Counted from the first letter of the stretch, positions 4,881 through 14,110 are shown. The stretch is 37,854 nucleotides of DNA from an uncultured Collinsella sp. (GCA_902494535.1 CABUTO010000022.1:1-37854), one strand, 5' to 3'. Made by a program: numbers and translations. The notes: generated by a model not told the origin, from the letters alone.

Positions 4881-7649
4881 ATGCTGATGCTCAAAACCGT
4901 CACGGTACTCGAAGCCATCTCCAAGCGCCGCCGCACGGCGCGCCCTGCCGCTCATACCGGCCTGTCCAAGAACACCATATTCGCCGCCACCCATAGTGCC
5001 GAGGACGCCCTCGTACTGCTTGACGCCACGGCAAACGGCCTCACCGTCGAGCAGGCAGCTGAGCGCCTGAACGCCGTCGGCCCCAACACCATCGAGGCAA
5101 CGACCAAAACGCTCGCCCGCCGCATCGCCGACGCGTTCATCGATCCCTTCGCCGGCATCCTCGCCGCGCTCGCGCTGGTCTCGCTCTACATCGACGTGCT
5201 CGCCGTACCCGAGCCGCAGCGCGACCCCTCCACGGTCATCGTCATCGGCATCATGCTGCTGGTATCGGGCGGTATGAAGTTTATCCAGGAAGCCCGCAGC
5301 GGCAATGCGGCCGAGGCCCTCAAGGACCTGGTCTCCAACACTTGCACCGCCCTGCGCGACGGCGAGCGCATCGAGATCCCCTTCGACGAGCTCGTCCCCG
5401 GCGATGTAATCCGTCTCTCTGCCGGCGATATGGTGCCGGCAGATGCCCGCATCATCACCGCGCGCGACCTGTTTGTGATCGAGTCCGCACTCACCGGCGA
5501 GAGCGAGGCCGTCGAGAAGACCACCGCCGTCACCGTCGTCGAGGGCGCCGACGGCTCCGCACTGCCACTCTCTGCCTGCAAGAACATCGTCTTTACCGGC
5601 ACCTCCGTGCAAAACGGCGCCGCCATGGCGCTTGTCGTTGCCACCGGCTCGGACACCTACCTGGGCGGCATCGCCAAGATGCTCAACGGGCGCGGCGAAA
5701 AAAGCGCGTTTGACCGCGGCGTCTCGAGCGTCTCCATGCTGCTGGTGCGCCTGATGCTCGTTATGGCGCCGGCCGTCTTTGCCATCAACGCCGCCACCAA
5801 GGGCAACGTCATCGACGCGCTGCTGTTCGCCACGAGCGTGGCCGTGGGCATCACGCCGCAGATGCTTCCCGTCATCGTGACCACGAGCCTGTCGCAGGGC
5901 GCCAAGGACCTCGCCCGTCGCCAGGTTATCGTCAAGGAGCTGCCGGCGATTCAAAACCTCGGAGCGATGGACGTCCTGTGCTGCGACAAGACCGGCACCC
6001 TCACCGAAGACCGCATCGTGCTCGAGCGCTACCTCAACACCGATGGCAACGAGGACGCGCGCGTGCTGCGCCATGCGTTTTTGAATAGCTTCTTCCAAAC
6101 CGGCCTCAAAAACCTTATCGACCTGGCCGTAATCGACCGTGCCGATGTGACGCCCTCGACCGTCGTGCCCGATTCTATGCTGGACCAGAGTCTGCGCGAC
6201 CGCTATACCAAGGTCGACGAGGTTCCCTTCGATTTCTCGCGCCGTCGCCTGAGCGTAGTTGTCGCCGACGCCCAAGGCAAAACCCAGATGGTTACCAAGG
6301 GCGCTGCCGAGGAAATGTTCGAGATCTGCTCCTTTGTCGAGATCGATGGCATCGCTCAGCCGCTCACCGACGAGAAGCTCGCCCAGATTCGCAAGCAGGT
6401 CGCCGGACTCAACGCCGAGGGCCTGCGCGTGATTGCCGTGGCGCAGAAGACCAATCCGCGCTGCGTGGGCGAGTTTGGAATCGCCGACGAGTGCGACATG
6501 GTGCTGATGGGCTTTTTGGCCTTCCTCGATCCGCCTAAAGCAAGTGCCGCGGGCGCCGTCGCCACCCTTGCGGCCAAGGGCGTGGCGGTCAAGGTCCTGA
6601 CCGGCGACAACGACCACGTCGCCGCCACCGTCTGCGAGCAGATCGGCATCGACGCGAGCAGCGTTTTGCTCGGCTCCGAGATCGATGCGCTCGACGACGC
6701 AGAGCTTGCCGAGCGTGCCGAGAAAACCCACCTCTTCGCCAAGCTCTCGCCGCTGCAGAAGGCGCGCCTAGTGCGCGTCATGCGCGAGTTGCTCGGCCAC
6801 ACCGTGGGCTTTATGGGCGACGGCATTAACGACGCCGCCGCCATGCGTGCGAGCGACTGCGGCATCTCGGTCGATTCGGCCGTCGACATTGCCAAGGAAT
6901 CCGCCGATATCATCTTGCTTCAGAAGGACCTGGGTGTGCTCGAGCGCGGCATCATCGAAGGCCGCCGCACCTACGGCAACCTACTCAAGTACCTCAAGAC
7001 CACGGTGAGCTCCAACTTTGGCAACGTGCTGTCCGTGACCGTCGCGAGCCTGTTCTTGCCGTTTTTGCCCATGAGCGCCCTGCAGCTGGTGCTGCTGTCG
7101 CTCGTCTACGAGATCGTGTGCATCGCGCTGCCGTGGGACACCGTCGATGACGCCTGGACTGCCCGCCCGCGCGCCTGGGACGCCGCGTCCATCAAGGGCT
7201 TTATGCTCGAGCTGGGCCCCGTGAGCTCGCTGTTTGACATCGTGACCTTCGCTGCGCTCTTCTTTGTGGTGTGCCCCGCCGCCGTGGGCGCGAGCTGGAC
7301 CGAGCTTGCCGCCGCGGGCAACGTCACGGGTATGGCGACCTTCGCCGCGATCTTCCAGAGCGGCTGGTTTGTCGAGTCCATGTGGTCGCAGACGCTCGTG
7401 ATCCACATGCTGCGCTCGCCGCGCCTGCCGAACCCGTGCGACCACGCCGCCCCCGCGCTGTGCGTTCTTACCGTGCTGGTCCTGGCGCTCGTCACATGGC
7501 TGCCGGCAAGCCCCATCGCCGATGCGCTCGGCCTCATGGCACTGCCCGCGAGCTTTTTCGCGCTGCTCGTCGGCATCGTCACCGCCTACATCGCGCTCAC
7601 TCAGCTGGCAAAGCGCCGCTACATTGCACGCCACGGCGAGCTGCTGTAG
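4881..7649 (+). CDS. mgtA: Magnesium-translocating P-type ATPase
   Basis: A 922-residue P3B-type ATPase that imports Mg2+ across the cytoplasmic membrane using ATP, usual length for MgtA/MgtB. The actuator motif TGES is at about 205, the phosphorylated Asp369 is in DKTGTLT, the hinge motif GDGIND is at about 646, and the membrane motif before the P-domain reads VGITPQMLPVIV, as in MgtA. A basic N-terminal tail (SKRRRTARPAA) precedes the cation ATPase N-terminal domain. The ATG at 4881 has AGGAGG 5 nt upstream. It is transcribed alone, with its own promoter and a leader that probably carries regulation. It is one of several Mg2+-related proteins in the window (see 25943-29058 and 33005-34378). 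Confidence 0.96.
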   Translation: MLMLKTVTVLEAISKRRRTARPAAHTGLSKNTIFAATHSAEDALVLLDATANGLTVEQAAERLNAVGPNTIEATTKTLARRIADAFIDPFAGILAALALVSLYIDVLAVPEPQRDPSTVIVIGIMLLVSGGMKFIQEARSGNAAEALKDLVSNTCTALRDGERIEIPFDELVPGDVIRLSAGDMVPADARIITARDLFVIESALTGESEAVEKTTAVTVVEGADGSALPLSACKNIVFTGTSVQNGAAMALVVATGSDTYLGGIAKMLNGRGEKSAFDRGVSSVSMLLVRLMLVMAPAVFAINAATKGNVIDALLFATSVAVGITPQMLPVIVTTSLSQGAKDLARRQVIVKELPAIQNLGAMDVLCCDKTGTLTEDRIVLERYLNTDGNEDARVLRHAFLNSFFQTGLKNLIDLAVIDRADVTPSTVVPDSMLDQSLRDRYTKVDEVPFDFSRRRLSVVVADAQGKTQMVTKGAAEEMFEICSFVEIDGIAQPLTDEKLAQIRKQVAGLNAEGLRVIAVAQKTNPRCVGEFGIADECDMVLMGFLAFLDPPKASAAGAVATLAAKGVAVKVLTGDNDHVAATVCEQIGIDASSVLLGSEIDALDDAELAERAEKTHLFAKLSPLQKARLVRVMRELLGHTVGFMGDGINDAAAMRASDCGISVDSAVDIAKESADIILLQKDLGVLERGIIEGRRTYGNLLKYLKTTVSSNFGNVLSVTVASLFLPFLPMSALQLVLLSLVYEIVCIALPWDTVDDAWTARPRAWDAASIKGFMLELGPVSSLFDIVTFAALFFVVCPAAVGASWTELAAAGNVTGMATFAAIFQSGWFVESMWSQTLVIHMLRSPRLPNPCDHAAPALCVLTVLVLALVTWLPASPIADALGLMALPASFFALLVGIVTAYIALTQLAKRRYIARHGELL

Positions 7650-7757
7650 CAAGCAGACGGAAAACACCCTGCCAGTTGCCGTTGCCACTACCACAGCTGC
7701 CAACGCCTCTGCCGCTGCCGTTGCCTCTGCCGCTGCCGCAATCTATCCCCTCAGCAA
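7650..7757 (+). repeat. Low-complexity GCC/GCTGCC tract after mgtA
   Basis: About 7674-7740 consists of degenerate repeats of TGCCGTTGCC and CTGCCGCTGCC just after the mgtA stop codon. It would code for an Ala-rich run in one frame, but no start site or conserved protein is seen, so I treat it as simple-sequence DNA. Confidence 0.5.
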
Positions 7758-7820
7758 TTGCGGTGAAATAGCTCCTGTTTAAAGCCGCGTGACTTTAATT
7801 TAGGGACTATTCCACCGCAA
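7758..7820. repeat. Long-palindrome repeat between mgtA and the LuxR-type gene
   Basis: TTGCGGTG and CACCGCAA (7758-7765, 7813-7820) plus AATAG/CTATT form an imperfect stem of about 18 bp around a 27-nt loop, in which TAAAG and CTTTA pair again. It lies between convergent genes and may serve both as terminator. The design matches 3436-3499 and 19938-19990. Confidence 0.7.
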
Positions 7821-7836
7821 CTTATTGGGAAATTAG

Positions 7837-9255
7837 CTAGTCCTTGGGCGTCCAGGACCAGAAGAAGTTGATAAGGGCCACACGCGAGGCGGTATCGGTC
7901 TTCTTGTTGATTGAGGAAATGTGGCGATAGAGCGTGGAGCGCGAAAGGAAGAGCGTTGTGGCGATGTCCTGAACGCTCTGGTCCGAAACGACCAATACCT
8001 CAAGAATATCGCGCTCACGCTCTGTAAGCCCAAAGGTGGCGACGAAGGCATCGAGGCGTTCATCGAACGTGAGCTCCGCTGCCTCCACGGGCTCGGGGTC
8101 GGAGCATGTGGGCGCAAGATCCCCACCAAGATCGTCGGTGGCAAGCGGCAGGCCATCCTGCATCACGGCATCATCGGCTCGTTGCCCCAACTGCCCCAGC
8201 AGCGTAATCGCAATGCCCACAAACATCACGAGCGCCGCACCGACCGCAGCCAGCACGTTTTGACTCGAGATGATCGCCACCGCCGGCGCCGTCACAAGCA
8301 TCGAGCACACGTTGTTGACGACGCGACCCATGCACGGCCAAAAATATGACCAGCGCGCATAGAGCGAGACGGCGGCATATTTTGTGGTAAAGAACACCAC
8401 GAAAAAGCCCGAGCCCAGATAAAAGATGATCGTGGCAGCAAGCTCGTTGCCGCCATTACCATCGACGATGAGCACAAAGAACGAAAGCGTGGACAGTATG
8501 GCGGCACATGTCATGCCGATATTCATATACGAGCGGCCGTGCAGGTCAAATAGTGCGCCAGCGACCAACGAGCTCACGACAAGCAGCAGGCGCGGCCAAT
8601 CGCCCAAATCGACGGCTCCGACAGCATGCAGGGTCGTGAAGCCCGCGTTGAGAGCGGCGAATACGCTGGAAAGATACGCCGTCGCCACGGTCAGGCGAAC
8701 TACGGCGCGACGGAATGCCGCCTTTGCCTCGGGATCGTCATGCCACTTGGCGCCATATTCCAGAGCATCTACCGAAAGCCCGGCAGCACTGGGTTCAAAG
8801 TTGGGGTCGGACTCGTCGCGCAGCTTGGCGCGTCGGGCACCGTGGAGCAACGCCACCTGCGCGATCGCACAGACGACCAGAACAGCCTGCTGAGGAATGC
8901 CGACAGGCATCACCATGTGGTTGAGAACCTGCACCAGAACGCCCATGGCGTAAGAAAGTGCGGCGGCGCGCGCCAAGCAGGGCGTTCGCGCAAAGCGCCT
9001 CGCAAAATTTGCATGGGCAGTCGATCCGCAGTAGCCCAGCGCGCAGCACGCCACCAAACCGCCGGCAATTACCACCTCAACCTGAACCGCCATAATCAAC
9101 AGCAGCAATGCCGCCACCAGCAAAACGCCCGTGACGTCACTCGTTGCGTCGATAGCATGGGGACGGCGATAGTACAGAATGGGACGCACAAAAAAGCCAA
9201 TCACGCTCGCGCCGATGACAAGGCTCTCATAAATAACGACCTCGTTCGGAGACAC
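7837..9255 (-). CDS. Membrane-bound LuxR-family regulator (5' end frameshifted)
   Basis: The readable frame gives 472 residues from a GTG at 9255 with no ribosome binding site. About 11 hydrophobic segments fill residues 1-390, followed by an acidic linker and a LuxR-type helix-turn-helix (FGLTERERDILEVLVVSDQS ... SRSTLYRHISSINKKT) in the last 70 residues. This many-span sensor with a LuxR domain is a common type in Coriobacteriia, where such proteins sense unknown signals and activate nearby or own genes. The true N-terminus is very probably the separate frame at 9256-9380. A one-base deletion, natural or a sequence error, would explain this; if natural the protein is truncated by about one membrane span. 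Confidence 0.8.
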   Translation of the reverse strand: MSPNEVVIYESLVIGASVIGFFVRPILYYRRPHAIDATSDVTGVLLVAALLLLIMAVQVEVVIAGGLVACCALGYCGSTAHANFARRFARTPCLARAAALSYAMGVLVQVLNHMVMPVGIPQQAVLVVCAIAQVALLHGARRAKLRDESDPNFEPSAAGLSVDALEYGAKWHDDPEAKAAFRRAVVRLTVATAYLSSVFAALNAGFTTLHAVGAVDLGDWPRLLLVVSSLVAGALFDLHGRSYMNIGMTCAAILSTLSFFVLIVDGNGGNELAATIIFYLGSGFFVVFFTTKYAAVSLYARWSYFWPCMGRVVNNVCSMLVTAPAVAIISSQNVLAAVGAALVMFVGIAITLLGQLGQRADDAVMQDGLPLATDDLGGDLAPTCSDPEPVEAAELTFDERLDAFVATFGLTERERDILEVLVVSDQSVQDIATTLFLSRSTLYRHISSINKKTDTASRVALINFFWSWTPKD

Positions 9256-9380
9256 GACTCGGCCATGCGCACATCAAAAAGATACTCGCACGCCAAAAAC
9301 GTGAAGAAGAACAGCGCCAGGCATATAATCTCCCGAATGCCCCGACGCAAATATGCGGTTGTGTCTCCCATGCCCCTCAT
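9256..9380 (-). pseudogene. Out-of-frame N-terminal part of the LuxR-family regulator
   Basis: From ATG at 9378-9380, with GGGGG 6 nt upstream, 42 codons encode a basic segment, one membrane span (IICLALFFFTFLACEYLF) and DVRMAES, a typical N-terminus for Coriobacteriia LuxR-type membrane proteins. The frame then leaves the main one; adding one base after GAG-TC at about 9256 would join it directly to SPNEVVIYESLVIG. The upstream promoter fits this start rather than the GTG at 9255. Confidence 0.65.
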
Positions 9381-9410
9381 GGTTAACCCCCAGCCGCTCA
9401 ATTGTCTGGA

Positions 9411-9439
9411 AATCTATTTTAATAAAGAACCAGTCTCAA
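9411..9439 (-). promoter_or_regulatory. Promoter of the LuxR-family gene
   Basis: On the minus strand TTGAGA (9434-9439) and TAGATT (9411-9416) are separated by 17 nt. Transcription would begin near 9404, about 24 nt before the ATG at 9380. Confidence 0.55.
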
Positions 9440-9564
9440 TATCGAAGCCAGGCTCGAAATGTTGCCAATTCGACCCCAGCCGTCCACATCACGCCGCGAT
9501 TTTGAGCCACATGGACCAGAAGGGGCACGCGCGACCTCTAGCTCGGCAAGGAGCATCTCCAACT

Positions 9565-9597
9565 GCCACTCATTTAAGTACGTCCCCAATGAGTGGC
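9565..9597 (+). repeat. Short hairpin repeat with conserved CGTCCCC loop
   Basis: Stem GCCACTCATT / AATGAGTGGC (10 bp) with loop TAAGTACGTCCCC. The stem differs from the other copies while the loop is kept. Confidence 0.8.
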
Positions 9598-9617
9598 CGA
9601 AGAGTGTCCCCCGCGAT

Positions 9618-9646
9618 TAGTCGTTTAAGAACGTCCCCAACGACTA
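9618..9646 (+). repeat. Short hairpin repeat with conserved CGTCCCC loop
   Basis: Stem TAGTCGTT / AACGACTA (8 bp) with loop TAAGAACGTCCCC, 20 bp after the previous copy. Compared with 3509-3537 one stem pair has changed on both sides (A-T to G-C). The rest of 9440-9767 shows no gene. Confidence 0.8.
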
Positions 9647-9767
9647 GTCAAAAATGGGCCATGTGTCCCAGTTGTGGAGACTCGTTGAGCCGTCTGGGTA
9701 TCGTGAAAGATCGCGCACTCCCCCATCATCAAAAGTGACACACGCTACCTGTTGATGGGAGGCAGCC

Positions 9768-10505
9768 ATGGGCTTCTTTGACAAGATGTTCGAGAAGAAA
9801 GAGTGCGCGATCTGCGGTACCGAGCTGGGACTTTTGGGAAAGACCAAGATCAACGAAGGTTACCTATGCAAAGAGTGCGTCGGCAAGCTCTCCCCCTTCT
9901 TTGGCGGCTATCGCTCCAGCGCCGCGGACGATATCCGCGAGCAGCTCGCCTATCGCGAGGCCAATGCCGAGCGCCTGGCCTCGTTCAATCCCACGCGTAC
10001 GCTGTCTGCCGGACGCACCAACATCATGCTCGATGAGGACGCGGGCCTGCTGATCATCACTTCGCAGAGCCGCTGGCGCGACGCCAATCCCGACATCATC
10101 GAGTTCTCGCAGGTACTCGGCTGCGATATGGATATCGACGAGCAGCGCACCGAGATCTATCGCGAGACCAAGGACGGCGAGCGCGAGAGCTACAACCCGC
10201 CGCGCTACGACCTGGATTACGACTTTAATCTGACCATCCACGTCAACACGCCGTACTTTACCGAGATCAACCTGCGCGTGAACGACTCCACCATCGATCA
10301 GCGCGGCTCCATCGAATACCGCGAGGCCAAGCGCCAGGCAACTGAAGTCCGCGATGCGCTGGTGCAGCTGCGTCAGGAGACACGCGACAGCGTCGTGGCC
10401 GCCAAGGCCCCCAAGACCGCGGTGACCTGCCCCTTCTGCGGAGCCACCACCATTCCCGATGCCAGTGGGCGCTGCGAATACTGCGGTGGCGCCATCGGCG
10501 CATAG
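9768..10505 (+). CDS. DUF4428-type zinc-ribbon protein
   Basis: A cytoplasmic protein of 245 residues. An N-terminal treble-clef-like domain with CAICG and CKEC (residues about 11-38) matches the DUF4428 type. A central region without recognised fold follows, and a C-terminal zinc ribbon has CPFCG and CEYCG (about 223-241). No catalytic residues are recognised. The ATG follows GGGAGG by 5 nt. It starts a same-strand run with the next two genes (24- and 48-bp gaps), all with zinc ribbons, so the three proteins probably act together; the set resembles the membrane-stress proteins encoded by Bacillus subtilis ydjG-ydjH-ydjI. Confidence 0.8.
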   Translation: MGFFDKMFEKKECAICGTELGLLGKTKINEGYLCKECVGKLSPFFGGYRSSAADDIREQLAYREANAERLASFNPTRTLSAGRTNIMLDEDAGLLIITSQSRWRDANPDIIEFSQVLGCDMDIDEQRTEIYRETKDGERESYNPPRYDLDYDFNLTIHVNTPYFTEINLRVNDSTIDQRGSIEYREAKRQATEVRDALVQLRQETRDSVVAAKAPKTAVTCPFCGATTIPDASGRCEYCGGAIGA

Positions 10506-10529
10506 CCCCCGGCACGGAAAGGACCGGTC

Positions 10530-11852
10530 ATGGCCTTCGAGAGCGTTAACTATCAGTGCCCTGCCTGCGGTGGCCCCCTGCATTTTGCCAGCGCCGAGCA
10601 AAAGCTCGTCTGCGACTACTGCGATTCTCGTTTTGAAGTCGAAGAAGTCGAGGCCCTCTATCGCGAGCGCCAGGACAAGGCAGATGCCAAAGCCGATGCA
10701 GCAGCCGCAACGCCCAAGCCCGTCGCCGACGACGCGGTGCAGGAGCTCGCCCAAAACGCCGGCTACATCTGCTCGTCGTGCGGCGCCGAGCTCGTGTCCG
10801 ACGGCACCGTCGCCGTCACCACCTGCCCGTACTGCGGCAACTCCGCCGTAGCGCCCGGCCAGCTCTCTGGCGACTTCTCGCCCGACCTGGTGATTCCGTT
10901 TAAGCTCGGGCGCGATGACGTCACGGCCGCACTCAAGGAACACTACAAGGGCAAGATCTTGCTGCCCAAGAGCTTTGTCACCGGCAACCACATCGACGAG
11001 GTCCAAGGTGTCTACGTGCCGTTTTGGCTCTACGGCGCCCGCGTTGACGGCGAAGTGTACTTTGACGCGACCAACGAGACCGTGACCGAGGAATCCGACC
11101 GCACCGTCACGACCACCGACCACTACGATGCCTATCGCAAGGGCAATATCTCGTTTAAGCGCGTGCCCGTCGACGGATCATCCAAGATGCCCGACGGCCA
11201 CATGGACGCCATCGAGCCGTTTGACTACGACGCACTGCGTCCGTTCTCGGTCGCATATATGCCCGGCTACATCGCCAACCGTTACGACGAGGACTGCGAG
11301 ACCTGCAAGGCGCGCGCCGAACGCCGTATGGAAGAAAGCACGATCTCGGCCCTGCGCGAGACCGTCGTCGACGAATACGACGATGCCACGGTCGAAAGCA
11401 AGCAGCTCGACTACACCTGGGAAGACAGCGACTACGCCCTGTTCCCCGTCTGGATGCTCTCCACCTCGTGGAACGGCAAGAGCTACCTGTTTGCCATGAA
11501 CGGCCAAACCGGCCGTATGGTCGGCGAGCTTCCTTGCTCCAAGCCCAAGCTCGCTATCGCCTCGGTGCTGTTCTTTGTGATCGGATTTGTCCTCTCCCAG
11601 ATCCTCTTCATGGGTGAGAACGCCTTCGATCCGGATTACCTCACCTTTGATATCGAGGGCATCCTCATCAACATCGTCGCGCCGCTGATCATCGTGGTCA
11701 TCGCAGACGTGCTGCTGGTGGGCCAGCTCAAGACGGCCAACGAGGCCACCCACGCCGATTGCTACTGTGGCGAGCTCGACCTGACCGAGAAGCACGACAC
11801 CTTCAGCCACACCGAGACCACCGTTGTCATGAAGGACGACAAGGACGATTAA
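10530..11852 (+). CDS. TFIIB-type zinc-ribbon membrane protein (YdjG-like)
   Basis: This encodes 440 residues. Two zinc ribbons lie at the N-terminus (CPACG/CDYC at 10-33 and CSSCG/CPYCG at about 84-107). A large soluble region follows, then two hydrophobic segments near residues 345-365 and 375-400 (ASVLFFVIGFVLSQILF, GILINIVAPLIIVVIADVLL), so it is membrane-anchored. In B. subtilis the related YdjG forms a membrane platform with YdjH that recruits the SPFH protein YdjI and, through it, PspA. An SPFH gene follows directly here, supporting the analogy, but no pspA-like gene is in the window. The start at 10530 follows AAAGGA. Confidence 0.85.
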   Translation: MAFESVNYQCPACGGPLHFASAEQKLVCDYCDSRFEVEEVEALYRERQDKADAKADAAAATPKPVADDAVQELAQNAGYICSSCGAELVSDGTVAVTTCPYCGNSAVAPGQLSGDFSPDLVIPFKLGRDDVTAALKEHYKGKILLPKSFVTGNHIDEVQGVYVPFWLYGARVDGEVYFDATNETVTEESDRTVTTTDHYDAYRKGNISFKRVPVDGSSKMPDGHMDAIEPFDYDALRPFSVAYMPGYIANRYDEDCETCKARAERRMEESTISALRETVVDEYDDATVESKQLDYTWEDSDYALFPVWMLSTSWNGKSYLFAMNGQTGRMVGELPCSKPKLAIASVLFFVIGFVLSQILFMGENAFDPDYLTFDIEGILINIVAPLIIVVIADVLLVGQLKTANEATHADCYCGELDLTEKHDTFSHTETTVVMKDDKDD

Positions 11853-11900
11853 CCATCCTGACCAATACCACCCGGCCTTTGACGAGAAAGGAAGATCACC

Positions 11901-13136
11901 ATGGGACTCTTGAAAGCTGGATTGGGTGCTGCCGGCGGCGTCATGGCCGACCAGTGGAAGGAATTTATCTACTGCGAATCGATGCCCGCTGACGTCTTGG
12001 CCTGCAAGGGCAGCAAGCGCACCGGCGGCCGCAGCTCCAACACGCGCGGCGAGGACAACGTCATCTCCAACGGCTCGGTCATCGCCGTCAACGACGGCCA
12101 GGGCATGCTCGTGGTGCAAAACGGCAAGATCATCGAAGTCGCGCTGGAGCCCGGTGAGTTCGTCTTTGACACCGGCAGCGAGCCGAGCGTCTTTAGCGGC
12201 AACCCGGGCGACTCCATCAAGGAGACCTTCGCCAATATCGGCAGCCGCTTTACCTTTGGCGGCGACGCGGGCAAGGACCAGCGCGTCTACTTCATCAACA
12301 CCAAGGAGATCATCGGCAACAAGTACGGCACCGCCTCTCCCGTGCCCTTCCGCGTAGTCGACAACAATATCGGTCTGGATGTCGACATCTCCGTTCGCTG
12401 CAACGGCGAGTATTCGTACCGTATCACCAACCCGCTGCTGTTCTACACCAATGTGTGCGGCAACGTGACCGATAGCTATACGCGCGACAAGATCGACAGC
12501 CAGCTTAAGTCCGAGCTGCTCACCGCCCTGCAGCCCGCCTTTGCCAAGATCTCGGAGATGGGCATCCGCTACAGCGCCATCCCCGGCCACACCACCGAGC
12601 TCGCCCGCGCGCTCAACGAGGTCCTCTCTGCCGACTGGCGTGACCTGCGCGGCGTTGAGATCGTAAGCTTTGGCGTCAACTCCATCGCCGCCTCGCAAGA
12701 AGACGAGCAGATGATCAAGGACCTGCAGAAAGCCGCGGTCATGCGCGATCCCACCATGGCGGCAGCCAACATCGCCAGCGCCCAGAGCGATGCGATGCGC
12801 GCGGCAGCCGCCAACCCCAACGGCGCGATGGCAGGCTTTATGGGCATGGGCATGGCAGGTGGCATGGGCGGCATGAACGCTAGCCAGCTGTTCGCCGCCG
12901 GTCAGGCACAGCAGCAGGCTGCCCCGCAGCCGGCTCCGGCACCCGCCCCGGCTCCTGTCGCCGCACCTGCGGCCGGCACGTGGACCTGCAGCTGCGGCGC
13001 CACCAACACCGGCAAGTTCTGCTCCGAGTGCGGTAGTCCCGCACCCGCCCCGGCACCGGCCAAGTGGTTCTGCCCCAACTGCGGCAGCGAAAACGGCGGC
13101 AAGTTCTGCAGCAACTGCGGAACGCCCAGGCCCTAG
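11901..13136 (+). CDS. SPFH-domain protein with C-terminal zinc ribbons (YdjI-like)
   Basis: This encodes 411 residues. An SPFH (band 7/stomatin-like) domain spans about 20-290, in the branch also called virion core protein-like. A Met/Gly/Ala-rich stretch (GFMGMGMAGGMGGMN, about 312-326) and a Pro-Ala linker lead to two zinc ribbons (CSCG...CSECG and CPNCG...CSNCG) at the end. There is no N-terminal transmembrane segment, so membrane contact is probably through the preceding zinc-ribbon membrane protein. AAAGGAAG precedes the ATG. Proteins of this kind are proposed to organise membrane patches under envelope stress; that role is inferred by family and context. Confidence 0.88.
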   Translation: MGLLKAGLGAAGGVMADQWKEFIYCESMPADVLACKGSKRTGGRSSNTRGEDNVISNGSVIAVNDGQGMLVVQNGKIIEVALEPGEFVFDTGSEPSVFSGNPGDSIKETFANIGSRFTFGGDAGKDQRVYFINTKEIIGNKYGTASPVPFRVVDNNIGLDVDISVRCNGEYSYRITNPLLFYTNVCGNVTDSYTRDKIDSQLKSELLTALQPAFAKISEMGIRYSAIPGHTTELARALNEVLSADWRDLRGVEIVSFGVNSIAASQEDEQMIKDLQKAAVMRDPTMAAANIASAQSDAMRAAAANPNGAMAGFMGMGMAGGMGGMNASQLFAAGQAQQQAAPQPAPAPAPAPVAAPAAGTWTCSCGATNTGKFCSECGSPAPAPAPAKWFCPNCGSENGGKFCSNCGTPRP

Positions 13137-13217
13137 CCCCTCTATCCGGTAATTGGCGGGGAGGTCCGCCACCCCCGCATTTGCTTCTATGGGTTTCGTT
13201 CGATAAAGGAGGACACC

Positions 13218-14060
13218 ATGAAGACAACGTTCAAAAAGTCCGCACTCGCATTTCTGACATGCGTCCTGGCGCTCGCCTTTGCCCTGACGGGCTGCAGCGG
13301 CGGCGGCAAAGACCCCAAGGCCAACTTCGTCGGCAGCTGGGAACTCTCGGGTGGAACCGTGGATGGCGAAGAGCTAACCGATGAGTACATGAAGATGCTC
13401 GAGGATTGGGGTGTCCACTGCGTCCTGATTCTCGATGAGGACGGTACAGGTGCCCTCGACCTGTTCCTTGAAGTCGTCGACCTTAAATGGGAGGCAAAGG
13501 ACGCCACCACCGTAACCCTCACCGCCGAAGACGAGTCGTATGACATGAAGCTCAAGGACGGCAAACTCATCCTCGAAGAAGATGACGGAAATCTTGTCTT
13601 TACCAAGTCCGACAAGGACCTGTCCGGCACGGTGAAGAAGGATCGCGAGGCGGCCGAGAAGGAAGAGGAGATCGATGAGGCCGTCGAAGACGACGATGTC
13701 CAGAACGTCGAAATCTCCCCCGCCGTCACCGTCGCCGATGACGATCTGTGCACCATCACCATCACCGAGAAGTTCAAGGACGACTGGGGCGATATCGGCT
13801 TTGTCGTCAACATCACCAACAAGAGCGACAAGGACCTGACCTTCTACGCTCCTTCCGGCAAGACCAACGTCAACGGCACCATGAAGGAACCCTGGTTCTC
13901 GGCTCACCTGATGCCCGGCACCAACGCCACCGAGGAGTTCACGTTCTCGAGCGGCGAGCTTGACAGCCTTGACGACCTGGTCAACACGACCATCGGCATC
14001 GACGCCTACCTGACCGATTCCTACGAGGACGTCGCTTCCTACACCGCGACCATCGCGTAG
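13218..14060 (+). CDS. Acidic secreted lipoprotein of unknown function
   Basis: This encodes 280 residues with a lipoprotein signal peptide (MKTTFKKS, hydrophobic run, lipobox LTGC at about 23-26). A first domain of about 110 residues resembles small beta-barrel lipoprotein domains, then a charged stretch (KEEEIDEAVEDDD, about 152-164), then a domain with beta-rich, DUF5067/DUF4352-like character (IGFVVNITNKSDKDLTFYAP). The resemblance is weak and only by eye. AAAGGAGG precedes the start. It follows the SPFH gene by 81 bp and ends before a strong terminator, so it may be part of the same transcript and of an envelope-stress function. Confidence 0.8.
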   Translation: MKTTFKKSALAFLTCVLALAFALTGCSGGGKDPKANFVGSWELSGGTVDGEELTDEYMKMLEDWGVHCVLILDEDGTGALDLFLEVVDLKWEAKDATTVTLTAEDESYDMKLKDGKLILEEDDGNLVFTKSDKDLSGTVKKDREAAEKEEEIDEAVEDDDVQNVEISPAVTVADDDLCTITITEKFKDDWGDIGFVVNITNKSDKDLTFYAPSGKTNVNGTMKEPWFSAHLMPGTNATEEFTFSSGELDSLDDLVNTTIGIDAYLTDSYEDVASYTATIA

Positions 14061-14110
14061 CGACAGACACCGACAGCCGCGGATTGGCGGACATATCCGC
14101 GCACACCAGG

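Noticed and set aside
4854..6731. Long open frame antisense to mgtA (about 625 codons)
   Set aside because: High GC content with strong third-position bias creates long open frames on the opposite strand; the mgtA frame has all P-type ATPase motifs and the antisense peptide resembles no protein.
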